Shown piece after piece: positions 32,090-42,879 of a DNA stretch of 64,000 bases. Under the pieces are notes generated by a model, which was not told where the DNA came from, searched no databases, and saw only the letters and a program-made list of their open reading frames with translations. Every line of letters begins with the position of its first letter. Position 1 is the stretch's first letter. The position numbers were made by a program, and so were the translations under genes. Source of the DNA: Theocolax elegans (taxonomy: Eukaryota > Arthropoda > Insecta > Hymenoptera > Cerocephalidae); the NCBI GenBank assembly GCA_026168455.1, contig CM047429.1:33773577-33837576 (forward strand), in the 5' to 3' direction.

Positions 32090-32600
32090 ACGTCACAGGT
32101 GAAACTGTGATTTATTCTAGATTTTATATTCAGTTGTCATGTATTTGTATTTTCGGTTTTAAAGATACTGTGTTCAACCAAAGATATTTTCCACAATTTC
32201 AAAATTAATCTCAAGAGAACCTACCATATATTATATGCATATGGACTTACTTCAAGGTTGGGACGTGCAACCTGTCTAGACACTCTTGAAAATTACTTAT
32301 TTTATCTACGACTTGATGATCCATTTATGTTTACACCTTACGTATCTGCAAGCGTTTCCGCGATTCAGATATATACACACCAGGTTACTAAAGTTGAAAG
32401 TATGATTTATGCTAGATTTTGAAACACTGTTGTCGTATATTTATTTTTCTTGTTTTACGGATACTTTTCTGCGTCCAGAGATCGGCATAGATGTATATTT
32501 AGTGTTCAACCGCAGATAAAATATTCCATAATGTCAAAATTAATGTGAAGAGGATCTACCACATATTATATGCATATGGACTTAAGAAATGTATTCAGTA
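32090..32600. repeat. Direct duplication of about 300 bp
   Basis: The block 32095-32255 (from GAAACTGTGATTTATTCTAG to TATATGCATATGGACTTA) recurs at about 32395-32585, with a short insertion in the second copy. Unknown origin. Confidence 0.65.
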
Positions 32601-32760
32601 AATGTAAAAAACAATAAAGCAAATCGAATACCACAAGTACTTGCATAGCGAAATGCAAGGAATGTATTCAGTAAAGGTAAAAAAGGTTGAAGCAAAACGA
32701 CTACCACGAGTACTTACATAACGAAATGCAAGGAATGTATTTAGTAAAGATAACAGGCTC
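32586..32760. repeat. Short tandem repeat, unit about 75 bp
   Basis: Two full units and a partial one share AATGTATTCAGTAAA, TAAAGCAAA/GAAGCAAAACGA, ACCACGAGTACTT and CGAAATGCAAGG. Confidence 0.7.
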
Positions 32761-33776
32761 TAGTTGCGTTCTAGATGGGATGTCCGCTGCATAGAGAAAT
32801 GCAGAAATAAGTGTATTCACAGTATTATTCGCTGCAGTGTAGTAAATAACTGTAGTAAACGGTATAATTCACTACAGTGCATAATACAAAAGTGATATTT
32901 TAAATGTAACGCAATCTGCTGCGCGAAAAGCAGACGTTCTAAGGGGACGTCGGACTCAGAAAAGGGTCATTTTTTACTTTTTTCGTTTTCGTTTGGGTTG
33001 AAAGTGTATGCGGTTTTTTACTAATACCTATTAACTACAAATTTTTCATCATTTATTATTTAAAATATGAATTTTTCTTAGAAAAATCGAGAAGTTAAGA
33101 CATATCTAGTGTTTTAAGCAATCCGCTTAAAATTTTTCAGATTTTTAATTTAATATTATAAATATCAGTTTTATTTTGAATGTTGCAGATTCCTATGATT
33201 TGGGTCTGACATCCCGTCAAATAAATAAAATATACTAGTAGTACATGGCGCTCCATCTACTGTAAGCTTATAGCGTAATCAAAGTGCGCGATAGCGTCCG
33301 ACGCAAGTATGGGCGCGTAAGCCTTATATACAGTTAATACAGACCTTATATGTTTCCTTTTATAACCATTTATTATATACTAATTATTTTTATGAAATCT
33401 ATGAAACATTGCTTTGCCTATTTATTTAACTTCTGTTTACATCAAATTTTGTCCGAATTCATTTACGCATCATTGAGAGAAACCGCGACATAGACATTGG
33501 ATGTCGATTTCATTTACTCGATTTTTGTCTTCTCCGTTTTGATATATATAGTCAACTTGAAACAAAAAGAGATAGCAATAGTATGGGAAATCCATAAGAT
33601 AGAAAGAGATACAATGCTTTCCAGTCCGTGAGAGAACGCGTACAGAACTAAAAAGATATAGAAAAAGTTAAAACGTGGTCGTGAGAGGGAGCTAGTTTCA
33701 GTTGAATACTTCTGTCACAGCTGAATCGTCTGGCCGATTTTATGTGAAAAGTTATGAATTAAAATTAATTATTTAC
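32761..33776. other. Stretch without recognised gene
   Basis: Mixed AT-rich sequence; no supported frame, repeat or RNA element. Confidence 0.3.
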
Positions 33777-33854
33777 TATCAGTTGAATAGAATTTATCGA
33801 TCTTCCCAAGTCAAGTTGAAGGTAAAAAAGAAATTTTAATACATTTTTCTTTTT

Positions 33855-33896
33855 TCGTAACGTTTTGGTAGACAATGCTACCCTCTTCAGACTGTG
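33855..33896 (-). ncRNA. Hammerhead-like core, left arm (mutated)
   Basis: On the - strand CTGAAGAG (33890-33883), stem II GGTAG/CTACC, then AAAAC where GAAAC is expected. The core G after stem II is changed to A, so this copy should be inactive. Confidence 0.5.
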
Positions 33897-33909
33897 TAAA
33901 ATTTATTAA

Positions 33910-34414
33910 GGGGAATCCGTAGAGTATAGTTGAATATATCACCACCCGAAAATTTGCGAGCAGAAGTGGCGCAGCCGTCAGATAGACTGAGTTCATATTC
34001 GACAACAATTTTGGACAATTAAAAAAAAATAGAGTTTTTATTACACAAAATCAAAGTTAAGCGCCATAGCTATTAATGTAATGATTAATTACATATTACT
34101 TAGCTGATCGAAAAGTCAGTATTTTCGACGAATAGTGAGAAGTACGAAGTGGCTTCGATATGTGTTCTCAGAATTGATTCGTACATCTCACTATTCGTCG
34201 AAAATACTGACTTTTCGATCAGCTAAGCAATATGTAATTAATCATTACATCAATAGCTATGGCGCTCAACTCTGATTTTGTGTGGTAGAAACTCTATTTC
34301 CTATAAATGTTCATAATTATTGTCGAATATGAACTCAGCTTATCTGACGGCAGCGCCACTTTTGCTCGCAAAATTCGGGTGGTGGATTTGTGAAGCTATG
34401 AGTACGGACTGCGT
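33910..34414. mobile_element. TTAA-flanked foldback MITE
   Basis: A 505-bp palindromic element (arms about 240 bp, centre near 34160) is flanked by TTAA at 33906-33909 and 34415-34418. The ends are GGGGAATCCGTA and its diverged inverse TACGGACTGCGT. The opposite arm of the Penelope repeat shows the empty site with one TTAA (about 35690-35700), which proves insertion. TTAA duplication is typical of piggyBac-class elements, so a piggyBac-type transposase may have mobilised it. Confidence 0.85.
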
Positions 34415-34904
34415 TTAATTTCGATTAGTACATCTCAGAATATAATGTAAACCGGGAACGTAAAATAAAAAAAATAAAAAATATACCTTCTAATATCAAT
34501 ATCGTACAATATTTACAATATTATTTCGCTGCAAGTCGATTTAAATTTTCGCTTCTTTTTCCTCATTCTAAACACGAGGAAACGTCAAACAGATGTATAC
34601 ACGACGAAAATTTCTGCTATATATGAAACAATACAAGATTCGCGCTTTCTTATATAGGGATAATTAGCAAGTTTGTGTTTATATTTTTTCTATTGATGAC
34701 GCATGATCAAGGTTGTGTACAGTACGTTTGATTTCAGATAAATTTAAAGGCTTTTCATTCTAAATATAATTTGCGCATACTGTTTATTTAATTTAATTGA
34801 GTCTTCTTGTTTGTTTATTAAATGTTTTTGTAAATTTATGTGTACTATATCAGATGCAATTCTTTTTCCATAATTCGTTATTGTTAATAAATACAAAACA
34901 ACAA

Positions 34905-35364
34905 TAACACTACCTTACTTAAATGGTTTTTATGAAAAAGTATCATCAGAATTTAAAAAACACGGAATAAAAACAATTCCAATTATTGAAAACATATTAA
35001 GTAATATCATAATTATAGGAAAAGATAAAACTGATAGAAAAACTCAAAATAACATAGTATATAAATTAACTTGCAACAATTGTGATGCTTCATATGTAGG
35101 ACAAACAAAAAGACAAATAATTACCCGAATAAATGAACATAAAACTAACAAAAATTCTATGATCTTTCAACACGTACAAAATAACCAACACGATTTTGAT
35201 TGACAAAATTTTAAGATTTTAGATAAAGAACCGAATTATGGAAAAAGAATTGCATCTGATATAGTACACATAAATTTACAAAAACATTTAATAAACAAAC
35301 AAGAAGACTCAATTAAATTAAATAAACAGTATTCGCAAATTATATATAGAATGAAAAGCCTTTA
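34905..35364 (+). pseudogene. Penelope-like element C-terminus with GIY-YIG endonuclease
   Basis: The frame reads LPYLNGFYEKVSSEFKKHGI (linker after the RT) and NIVYKLTCNNCDASYVGQTK with RINEHK. The CNNC cluster, YVGQT and the R..EH pattern are those of the GIY-YIG nuclease of Penelope-like elements. One TGA lies at about 35202. The frame then continues (NFKILDKEPNYGKRIASD, then INKQEDSIKLNKQYSQIIY) and stops near 35364. The RT is missing. Confidence 0.8.
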
Positions 35365-35709
35365 AATTTATCTGAAATCAAACGTACTGTATCAACAACC
35401 TTGATCATGCGTCATCAATAGAAAAAATATAAACACAAACTTGCTAATTATCCCTATATAAGAAAGCGCGAATCTTGTATTGTTTCATATACAGCAGAAA
35501 TTTTCGTCGTGTATACATCTGTTTGACGTTTCCTCGTGTTTAGAATGAGGAAAAAGAAGCGAAAATTTAAATCGACTTGCAGCGAAATAATATTGTAAAT
35601 ATTGTACGATATTGATATTAGAAGGTATATTTTTTATTTTTTTTAATTTACGTTCCCGGTTTACATTATATTCTGAGATGTACTAATCGAAATTAATAAA
35701 TTTTACACA

Positions 35710-35747
35710 GTCTGAAGAGGGTAGCATTGTCTACCGAAACGTTACGA
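35710..35747 (+). ncRNA. Hammerhead-like core, right arm
   Basis: CTGAAGAG (35712; position 7 of the core may vary), perfect stem II GGTAG/CTACC, GAAAC, GTT. The core is intact here, unlike the left arm. Stem I pairing is weak. Confidence 0.5.
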
Positions 35748-35869
35748 AAAAAGAAAAATGTATTAAAATTTCTTTTTTACCTTCACCTCTGACTTGGAAA
35801 GATCGATAAATTCTATTCAACTGATATTAAAAAATACCAAGTGATAAAATCAAAATTTCAACATGAATA

Positions 35870-36930
35870 GTACATTACGCTACAAGTGCGGAAAGTGGGC
35901 TATAACTTCACGCGCGACGTTTGACGCTCGAGCGCAGCGAGAGCGGCAACGCGCGTGATGTTGTAGCCTACTTTCCGCAATCGTAGTGTATATTATTTTT
36001 TCTCACAAGTCGCGGAAAGTTCGATTATAATTTGATTAATATATTATATGTTTCAAACGTCGCGCGTAATTTTATCGTCACATTGCGCATGCGTAGTACG
36101 TATATTATTTTCCTTACAAATTGAAGAAAGTTCAACAATATTTTGATTAATATGTAACAGTCAGTATGAATCGATTATAGGAAGCGCACTTGTTTTTGTT
36201 TTGTTCGCATTCTGCGGGTTTGTGTTTCTGAACAATGTGTTCTGATAGTGATTCAAGTGAGAATTCAAGTGTCGATGTTAATGATACAGTGCCAGATGAA
36301 CTTTTGGAAGTGGCGAAAAATGTAACCTTAAATTTATTACCTGACGTATCTAAAAGACGATACACGCAAACGTATAATCAATTCAAAGAATGGCGCAAAT
36401 CAAAAAATACGGCTTCATTCAAAGAAGAAGTTCTTTTGGCGTATTTTTCTGAGCTTTCCAAAAATTTAGCGCCATCGTCTTTATGGGTACGTTTTTCTAT
36501 GTTGAAAGCCACAATTCACCATCACCAGCATTATCACAAAATTATAATGAGCCTAATAATGTTGATAATAATTCAATGGTGGTAAATTTATCGAATGATA
36601 CCGAATCAGACAGCAATATTTCTTTTAATTTTAAGAATTGTAATGTTACTATTAATATATTCAAAAAGTGAGCATATTAATATGTTAATTGATATATTAT
36701 CGAATCATTTTCCGAGATAATTTGAGTTATGCAAAGTTGTTTTGTGTTATTTGTAATTTATGTTTCATATTGTTTGAATTAAAAAAATGTATGTTAAGAT
36801 TTAATTTCAAATATATAGTTGAAATCAACATAATTTTGAAGCATTATATGAATAACTCGTACCTTCTGAACAAAAAATTTCATTTTTAGTAAATATCTTT
36901 CGCGTTAAGTTATAGGCCACTTTCCGAACG
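35870..36930 (+). mobile_element. Internally deleted transposon with GCGGAAAGTGGGCTATAA ends
   Basis: The left end carries GCGGAAAGTGGGCTATAACTT inside a short palindrome (35873-35999). The right end has the inverse AAGTTATAGGCCACTTTCCG at about 36905. A broken coding region lies between. The ends define a mobile unit of about 1.05 kb. Confidence 0.55.
36235..36671 (+). pseudogene. Recombinase-like protein, N- and C-terminal parts joined by a deletion
   Basis: The frame from 36235 reads SDSDSSENSSVDVNDTVPDE, RRYTQTYNQFKEWRKSKN, VLLAYFSELSKNLAPSSLWV, FSMLKATI. This is the SAM-like N-terminal domain pattern of tyrosine-recombinase/Crypton-like proteins that I know from insect genomes. From about 36515 the reading moves to another frame ending NISFNFKNCNVTINIFKK at 36671, resembling the C-terminal tail of such proteins. 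The catalytic core (Arg/His/Tyr) is gone. The Crypton assignment is tentative. Confidence 0.55.
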
Positions 36931-37239
36931 CAAATGCGTACGGAAAAACGAACTTTCCGCACGCCGTGAGGAAAATTAATTATTTACGTAATTATTTCCA
37001 ACACCTCACATTATTGTATTAGGTATTTTTTATTATACAGCAATGCAGAGACTATGCAGGGTTGCCAGATGGCGATTTTTTCTCCTTGTTGCTCTTGCTT
37101 AATAAACATCAATATACGTAAGAGAGAAAAGGAAAAAAAAATTGCCAACTTGTCACTCTGATACTATTGCAAGGTAAAGACTTCATATTCGCCCATATCG
37201 TATACTAGCATGTCGCCCTTTGACATCTTGACGACAGAG

Positions 37240-37275
37240 TGAGAGACAGAAAGAGAGAAAAAGAGAGAGAAACAT
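37240..37275. repeat. Short GA-rich microsatellite
   Basis: GAGAGACAGAAAGAGAG-type simple repeat. Confidence 0.7.
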
Positions 37276-37349
37276 TGATAAAATTCTAACCATAAAAACA
37301 ATGTTTTTATTTTTATGTATAAGTTTTATAAATCTTAAATTGTAATATA

Positions 37350-38115
37350 AGAATATTCAAAAAATACACATTGACCAAAATAATTTAAAAAATAATATAG
37401 TATAATCAAGTGTATGCTTTATCGTTCTCTATCCTACTTAAAGTTACTGAATAATCATTTTATTTTCTATATAAAGCCAATATATGTGTTCGATACTTTG
37501 GCAAGTGCATAATATTTAATAATTATATGAACTATAACACGTATAGGATTATTTTTATTCCAATACTGTGTAACGTGAATGTTTTGATAGTCACATTGAC
37601 TAACATAATTTAAAAAAATATAGTATAATCAAGTGGATGCCTTATCATTCTGCATTCTGATTATAGCTACTTTAAAAAAATTTTTTATTATTTTTTATAT
37701 AAACCCAACATATGTATTTGATTTATTGGCAAGTGGGAAAGTCATTTAGTAATTTTGTAACTTTTATAACTTTTATAGTGGTAACTCTATATTTCTCTAT
37801 CCGTATTAAAGTTACTGAACAACCATATTTATTTTCTATAAAGGCAATATATGTGTTTAATTCTTTGGCAACTGTACAATATTTAATAATTATATGAACT
37901 GTAATGGGTATAGGATTTTTTATTTCAAGTTTAGGTGAAATGAATGTTTTATAATTATACATTTACTTAAATAATTTATAAAAACCATGTTTATTATGTT
38001 GGTAAGTTATTATTCTCTTTACTTATACTTATTGAATACTTCCTTTAACATTTCAATAAAACCAATGTGTCAGTTCCTTGGCAAATGTATAGGTTATTTA
38101 GAAATTTTGTAAATT
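37350..38115. repeat. Tandem repeats in the left arm of a foldback
   Basis: Degenerate units share CTATAAAGCCAATATATGTG followed by CTTTGGCAA and AATATTTAATAATTATATGA. They occur at about 37471, 37696, 37837 and 38056, and once more beyond the nested insertion at about 39777. Spacing is 140-225 bp. Tandem units inside an inverted-repeat arm recall Drosophila FB elements. Confidence 0.6.
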
Positions 38116-41100
38116 GAGGAGCTGGATGCAAGAACACGCCGAGCGCGGCGAATGGATGGAGGAGGCGGAGAGATATTAAGAAATTGACGTCACCGTGACC
38201 AAATTTTTTAATTTGCCGAATTTAAGTTAAAAAAATACGTCGTATGCAGAATTAAGAGACGCAACTTTTTTCTATTTAATGTTTTTCTGTACGATGTGCC
38301 GATCAGATGAAAAAAATTAAGAACTGTATATTTAGAAAACGGATTTTTAATCCATTTTTCAAAATTGAATCGCTGTAACTTTGTCAAATCTTAATGAAAT
38401 TCCCTGATTTTTTGTACAGATACTTAATATAGTCTAACGATAAATATAAACCTGTAAAAAATTCTACTTTAAACAAATTTTATACAACAATTGAACTTAA
38501 CGTAAATAACAAGCTTTTAATACGGTTTCAGTATTCAGTAGCCGAAAGTGTGTTGTAAAGTCTTAGACTTCGCAAACTTTCAGCGAGAGATTTGTTCGTT
38601 TATATTTGAAGATAATTTCTTAAAAATTTCAGCTTATTTGGATAAAAAATTTCGCAAATAGAGCAAGCGCCGAAATCAGAGCAATAAATTTTGTGTACAC
38701 TTATCAATATAAACAACGAAATTGTAAACAAATAAACATCGACTTCGTCACCGTAATGGTCATCTGCTTCGCGGCTTAAACCAGTGGCCGTCTTTGTTAT
38801 TTATTGAAAATCGCATTGTAATATTGTATCAAACTACAGCATAAAAATGGTTTAAATAATAACTGCTTTTTGATGCTGTAAAATATCGTTATTTTTATGT
38901 AATTTAGTTACGTATTTAGTTAGTTTTCTTTAAATCGCTCTATCATTTTTCATCCAAATAAGCTGAAATTTTTAAGAAATTATCTTCAAATATAAACGAA
39001 CAAATCTCTCGCTGAAAGTTTGCGAAGTCTAAGATTTTACAACACTCTTTCGGCTACTGAATATTGAAACCGTATTAAAAGCTTGTTATTTACGTTAAGT
39101 TCAATTGTTGTATAAAATTTGTTTAAAGTAGAATTTTTTACAGGTTTATATTTATCGTTAGACTATATTAAGTATCTGTACGAAAAATCAGGGAATTTCA
39201 TTAAGATTTGACAAAGTTACAGCGATTCAATTTTGAAAAATGGATTAAAAATCCGTTTTATAAATTTCCAGTTCTTAATTTTTTTCATCTGATCTGCACA
39301 TCGTACAGAAAAACATTAAATAGAAAAAAGTTGCGTCTCTTAATTCTGCATACGACAGTATTTTTTTAAATTAAATTCGGCAAATTAAAAAATTTGGTCA
39401 CGGTGACGTCAATTTCTTAATATCTCTCCGCCTCCTCTATCCATTCGCCGCGCTCGACGTGTTCTTGCATCCAGCTCCTCAATTTGATATATATATAGAA
39501 TTATTTTTCAAAAATAACGATTTTCAAAGGTTAAACCCAGGTCGTAAATGAAATTAACAACCAATTTGCAAAATTAAAATTGTTATTTTTGATTTTATCA
39601 TAATCATGAAGGGTGTATATTCTAAAATAAAAAGAAATATTTTTCTATCAACGCTGAGTAAGATAAATATTTGATAGTCGTATTGTTCAAAATAATTTAA
39701 AATGAAACACAATATTATATTTAAGTGTATCTCTATCGTTCTCCATTCTTATTATAGCTGCTAAAATTATTTTTTTTCTATAAAGCCAATATATATGAGT
39801 TCAATTCTTTGGTAATTATATAATATCAAAATGGAATCGACAAGTGTTTCTGTAGAAAAATAATACATTTATTTCAGAGAAGTATATGTCCTGCAATTAT
39901 TTGGCTTACTATATTTCTTCTTTTATTCGAACAAAACTTATCTAATACATAATCCAAACGTTAAATATCGAAAAACACCTGCAAAGGTGTAAACATTCGT
40001 AAGTATGGTCTAATTTTAATCGCACTTTTGCAATTGATATTGAATGCTTAAAACAATATATAACATTTTACCTTTGTCGATTCTTATAAAGTTTTCGCAA
40101 TAGAAAGTACTGAAATCAAAATAGAGTCGACAAGTATCTATTGATAAATGACACATTTTTTCAGAAATGTATGTACTACACATAATTTATTTTATAATTT
40201 TTAACCCTGCTATGTCCTACAGCAATAAATAAACAATAGTATTTATAATAATATTCATGTATGCGAAATTGATTTCTTCAAATGTAATAAAACAGAAATT
40301 TCTCTTTTTTATTGTTTTTAAATAAAGTAATACTCGCACCACGCGTTGGTTTGCAGTCTCACTTCTCATAGGAATATTTATATTATTAAGGATTTATAAA
40401 TATTTTAAGGTTTCTGAAAACAAAAGGTAAAGCTATGTTATATAATTTTTAATGTTTCTCATGAGGCCTGTACATCGTTACAGCGGTTAATAATAATATT
40501 TCTTCCATATTCTATCAAATTCCAAAACTTACTTATTATTTCACATGATATGAATAGATACAATCAATTGAAAATCGTACATGATTAGTTAATCAGAATG
40601 TACTGCCACAACACATAACCAATGGTGGTGCAAGTATTAGTTTATTTAAAAACAATAAAAAAGAGAAATTTCTGTTTTATTACTTTTGAAGAAATCAATT
40701 TCGCATAAATGAATATTATTATAAATACTATTGTTTATTTATTGCTGTAGGACATAGCAGGGTTAAAAATTATAAAATAAATTATCTGAAGTCATAAGTT
40801 TCTAAAAAAATGTGTCATTTATCAATAGATACTCGTCGACTCTATTTTGATTTCAGTACTTTCTATTGCGAAAACTTTATAAGAATCGATAAAGGTAAAA
40901 TGTTATATATTATTTAAGCATTCAATATCAATTGCAAAAGTGCGATTAAAATTAGACCATACTTACGAATGTTTACACCTTTGCAGAAAGTGTTTTTCGA
41001 TATTTAACGTTTGGATTATGTATTAGATAAGTTTTGTTCGAATAAAAGAAGAAATATAGTAAGCCAAATAATTGCAGGACATATACTTCTCTGAAATAAA

Positions 41101-41490
41101 TGTATTATTTTTCTACAGAAATACTTGTCGATTCCATTTTGATATTATATAATTACCAAAGAATTGAACTCATATATATTGGCTTTATAGAAAAAAATTT
41201 GTTTTAGCAGCTATAATAAGAATGGAGAACGATAGAGATCCACTTAAATATAATATTGTGTTTCATTTTAAATTATTTTGAACAATATGACTATCAAATA
41301 TTTATCTTACTCAGCGTTGATAGAAAAATAATTCTATACATATCAAATTTACAAAATTTCTAAATAACCTATAGATTTGCCAAGGACACATTGGTTTTAT
41401 TGATATGTTAAAGGAGGTATTCAATAAGTATAAGTAAAGGGAACAATAACTTATCAACATAATAAACATGTTTTTTTATAATGTTAGAAC
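37974..41490. mobile_element. Large foldback element with nested insertions
   Basis: The right arm, about 40640-41490, reappears inverted on the left as 37974-38115 plus 39485 to about 40330, around a 300-bp loop near 40480. The left arm is interrupted by a 1365-bp foldback (38116-39480) and a further insertion of about 135 bp (about 39513-39645) that the right arm lacks. No coding potential was seen in the arms. Confidence 0.8.
38116..39480. mobile_element. Nested foldback element, ends GAGGAGCTGGATGCAAG
   Basis: Arms of about 560 bp start with GAGGAGCTGGATGCAAGAAC and end with the inverse. The direct repeat AATT flanks it (38112-38115 and 39481-39484). The opposite arm of the host foldback (about 41345-41365) keeps the empty site with one AATT. 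It contains no long frame and its superfamily is unknown. Confidence 0.85.
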
Positions 41491-41499
41491 GGATAATGG

Positions 41500-41676
41500 C
41501 GCTGTTAGTACATTACGGCTTATTACATTATGTACGCTTCGTCGAAAGTTTTTGCTATGGCACCCCCTTAATTATAATAGAAAATAATTATCTTAGTTAA
41601 TTATAATTATATAAAAATTAATTATTTGATTTATTTGATTTAATTTATTTATTTTGAATTTTTTGATGCTTCATAG
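41500..41676 (+). other. Intron end before the Eph exon
   Basis: AT-rich sequence ending in a T-rich tract and CTTCATAG, a good 3' splice site directly before the exon. Confidence 0.6.
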
Positions 41677-42014
41677 GGAGGAAAGATTCCAGTCAGATGG
41701 ACAGCACCAGAGGCTATTGCATTTCGCAAATTCACTAGTGCTTCGGATGTTTGGAGTATGGGAATTGTGTGTTGGGAAGTAATGTCATATGGTGAGAGAC
41801 CTTATTGGAATTGGTCAAACCAGGATGTTATTAAGTCGATAGAAAAGGGTTACAGACTACCAGCTCCTATGGATTGTCCTGAAGCTATTTACCAGTTAAT
41901 GCTTGACTGTTGGCAGAAAGAACGAATACATCGACCAACTTTTGCCAATCTTACGCAAACTCTCGATAAACTTATTAGGAGTCCAGACACTCTCAGGAAA
42001 ATTGCTCAGAATAG
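41677..42014 (+). CDS. Eph: Eph receptor tyrosine kinase, internal exon (kinase C-lobe)
   Basis: The 338-bp frame has no lesion. It begins [20 protein letters not shown], the end of the activation loop and the APE motif (subdomain VIII). [20 protein letters not shown] (subdomain IX) follows, then the substrate-lobe helices, [14 protein letters not shown] and the conserved Arg of HRPTFANL (subdomain XI). [17 protein letters not shown] and [15 protein letters not shown] are hallmarks of ephrin receptors, membrane kinases guiding cell and axon contacts. The acceptor AG is at 41675-41676. The donor AG|GTAAAT follows 42014 in phase 2; reading on would stop at once (TAA), and the SAM domain expected next is not in the window. 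The catalytic N-lobe exons are also outside or hidden. Conservation is strong and this is very likely a real host exon. Confidence 0.9.
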
Positions 42015-42059
42015 GTAAATAGAAACATGATTCCGTTACGCTGCTATTATGAACTAGTT

Positions 42060-42290
42060 GTACATGTAGTAACATTATATTTATTGGAATTAAATACAAA
42101 TATTTATATATAGTACTATTATATAACCTTTCGTATAAACTCTATGTGAATTAGTACTTTATATAAATTTTACATAATGGAGAACATCTGAAGATTATAT
42201 TCTATACTTTTAGTATCAATTCTTGATTTTATCTTTTTTATTGTATCTCTAATAAGAAAGCTAAGTCTTTGTGAAGAAAGCACTTATTAA
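42060..42290. other. AT-rich stretch after the Eph exon
   Basis: No SAM-domain exon or other feature seen; presumed intron. Confidence 0.4.
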
Positions 42291-42292
42291 AA

Positions 42293-42424
42293 ATACACTC
42301 CCCATTGGTGCTTCTATCAATCGGCCGAGGTTAGTACAAAGACATCGTATGACCTCCGTCGCTGATTAGCATCGATTTGGGAGCATAAAAAGAGCGACGT
42401 TAAAATAATTAACAAAAAAAGAAA
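42293..42424 (+). mobile_element. SINE, family X, copy 2
   Basis: It carries TGACCTCCGTCGCTGATTAG, GGGAGCATAAAAAGAGCGAC, then GTTAAAATAA and an A-rich tail. This is the same 3' end as the copy at 31.6 kb. The 5' part is shorter and diverged. Confidence 0.65.
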
Positions 42425-42875
42425 GCTAAGTTGCAGTAACTAAGTGTAACTTTATTTAATAGAATTTGTAATTCTATAGATTTTTCATTAGGAATTACAA
42501 GAATATATGAATTACAATTATATTTTGTGTTTATTTAGTACAATTAATTTTTTAAACTTACGTTTGAGTTAACATTGATTATTTAAATGTTAAAGTTATA
42601 TTTCCTGTGTGAAAGCATGTTATAGTCTAAATACTTCATACTTCAATTAAATTATAGGATTTAAAAATATGTATATTTTGTAACAGAACTTTTTACTCGC
42701 GCATAGTATCACAAAATTTTATTTGCAATATATGGATAAACATTAAAACATGGAATGATTACTATAACACAGTTAGACGTTTTATTTACTTATATTTATA
42801 CACATTTGTTATAAAACAAATTGTTCTGAATAAATAATAAATGCTTTTCAAGTTTTTCAAAGCTTAGTTACTTTA
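42425..42875. other. AT-rich stretch, nothing recognised
   Basis: No supported feature; presumed intron or flank of Eph. Confidence 0.35.
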
Positions 42876-42879
42876 TATT

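Larger units (their letters stand above)
33777..35827. mobile_element. Penelope-like element fragments arranged as an inverted repeat
   Basis: The right arm (35232-35827) reappears inverted at 33777-34877, apart from an insertion at 33910-34414. Both arms hold the end of the GIY-YIG coding region, a 3' UTR and a hammerhead-like core near the outer end. Penelope-like elements are known for inverted or tandem partial copies of this kind. The spacer (34878-35231) holds the rest of the coding fragment, in frame with the right arm. The RT domain is absent. Confidence 0.75.

Noticed and set aside
42015..42017. TAA directly after the Eph exon as the true stop codon
   Set aside because: AG|GTAAAT is a good donor site, and Eph proteins continue into a SAM domain; a terminal exon cannot be fully excluded without RNA data.
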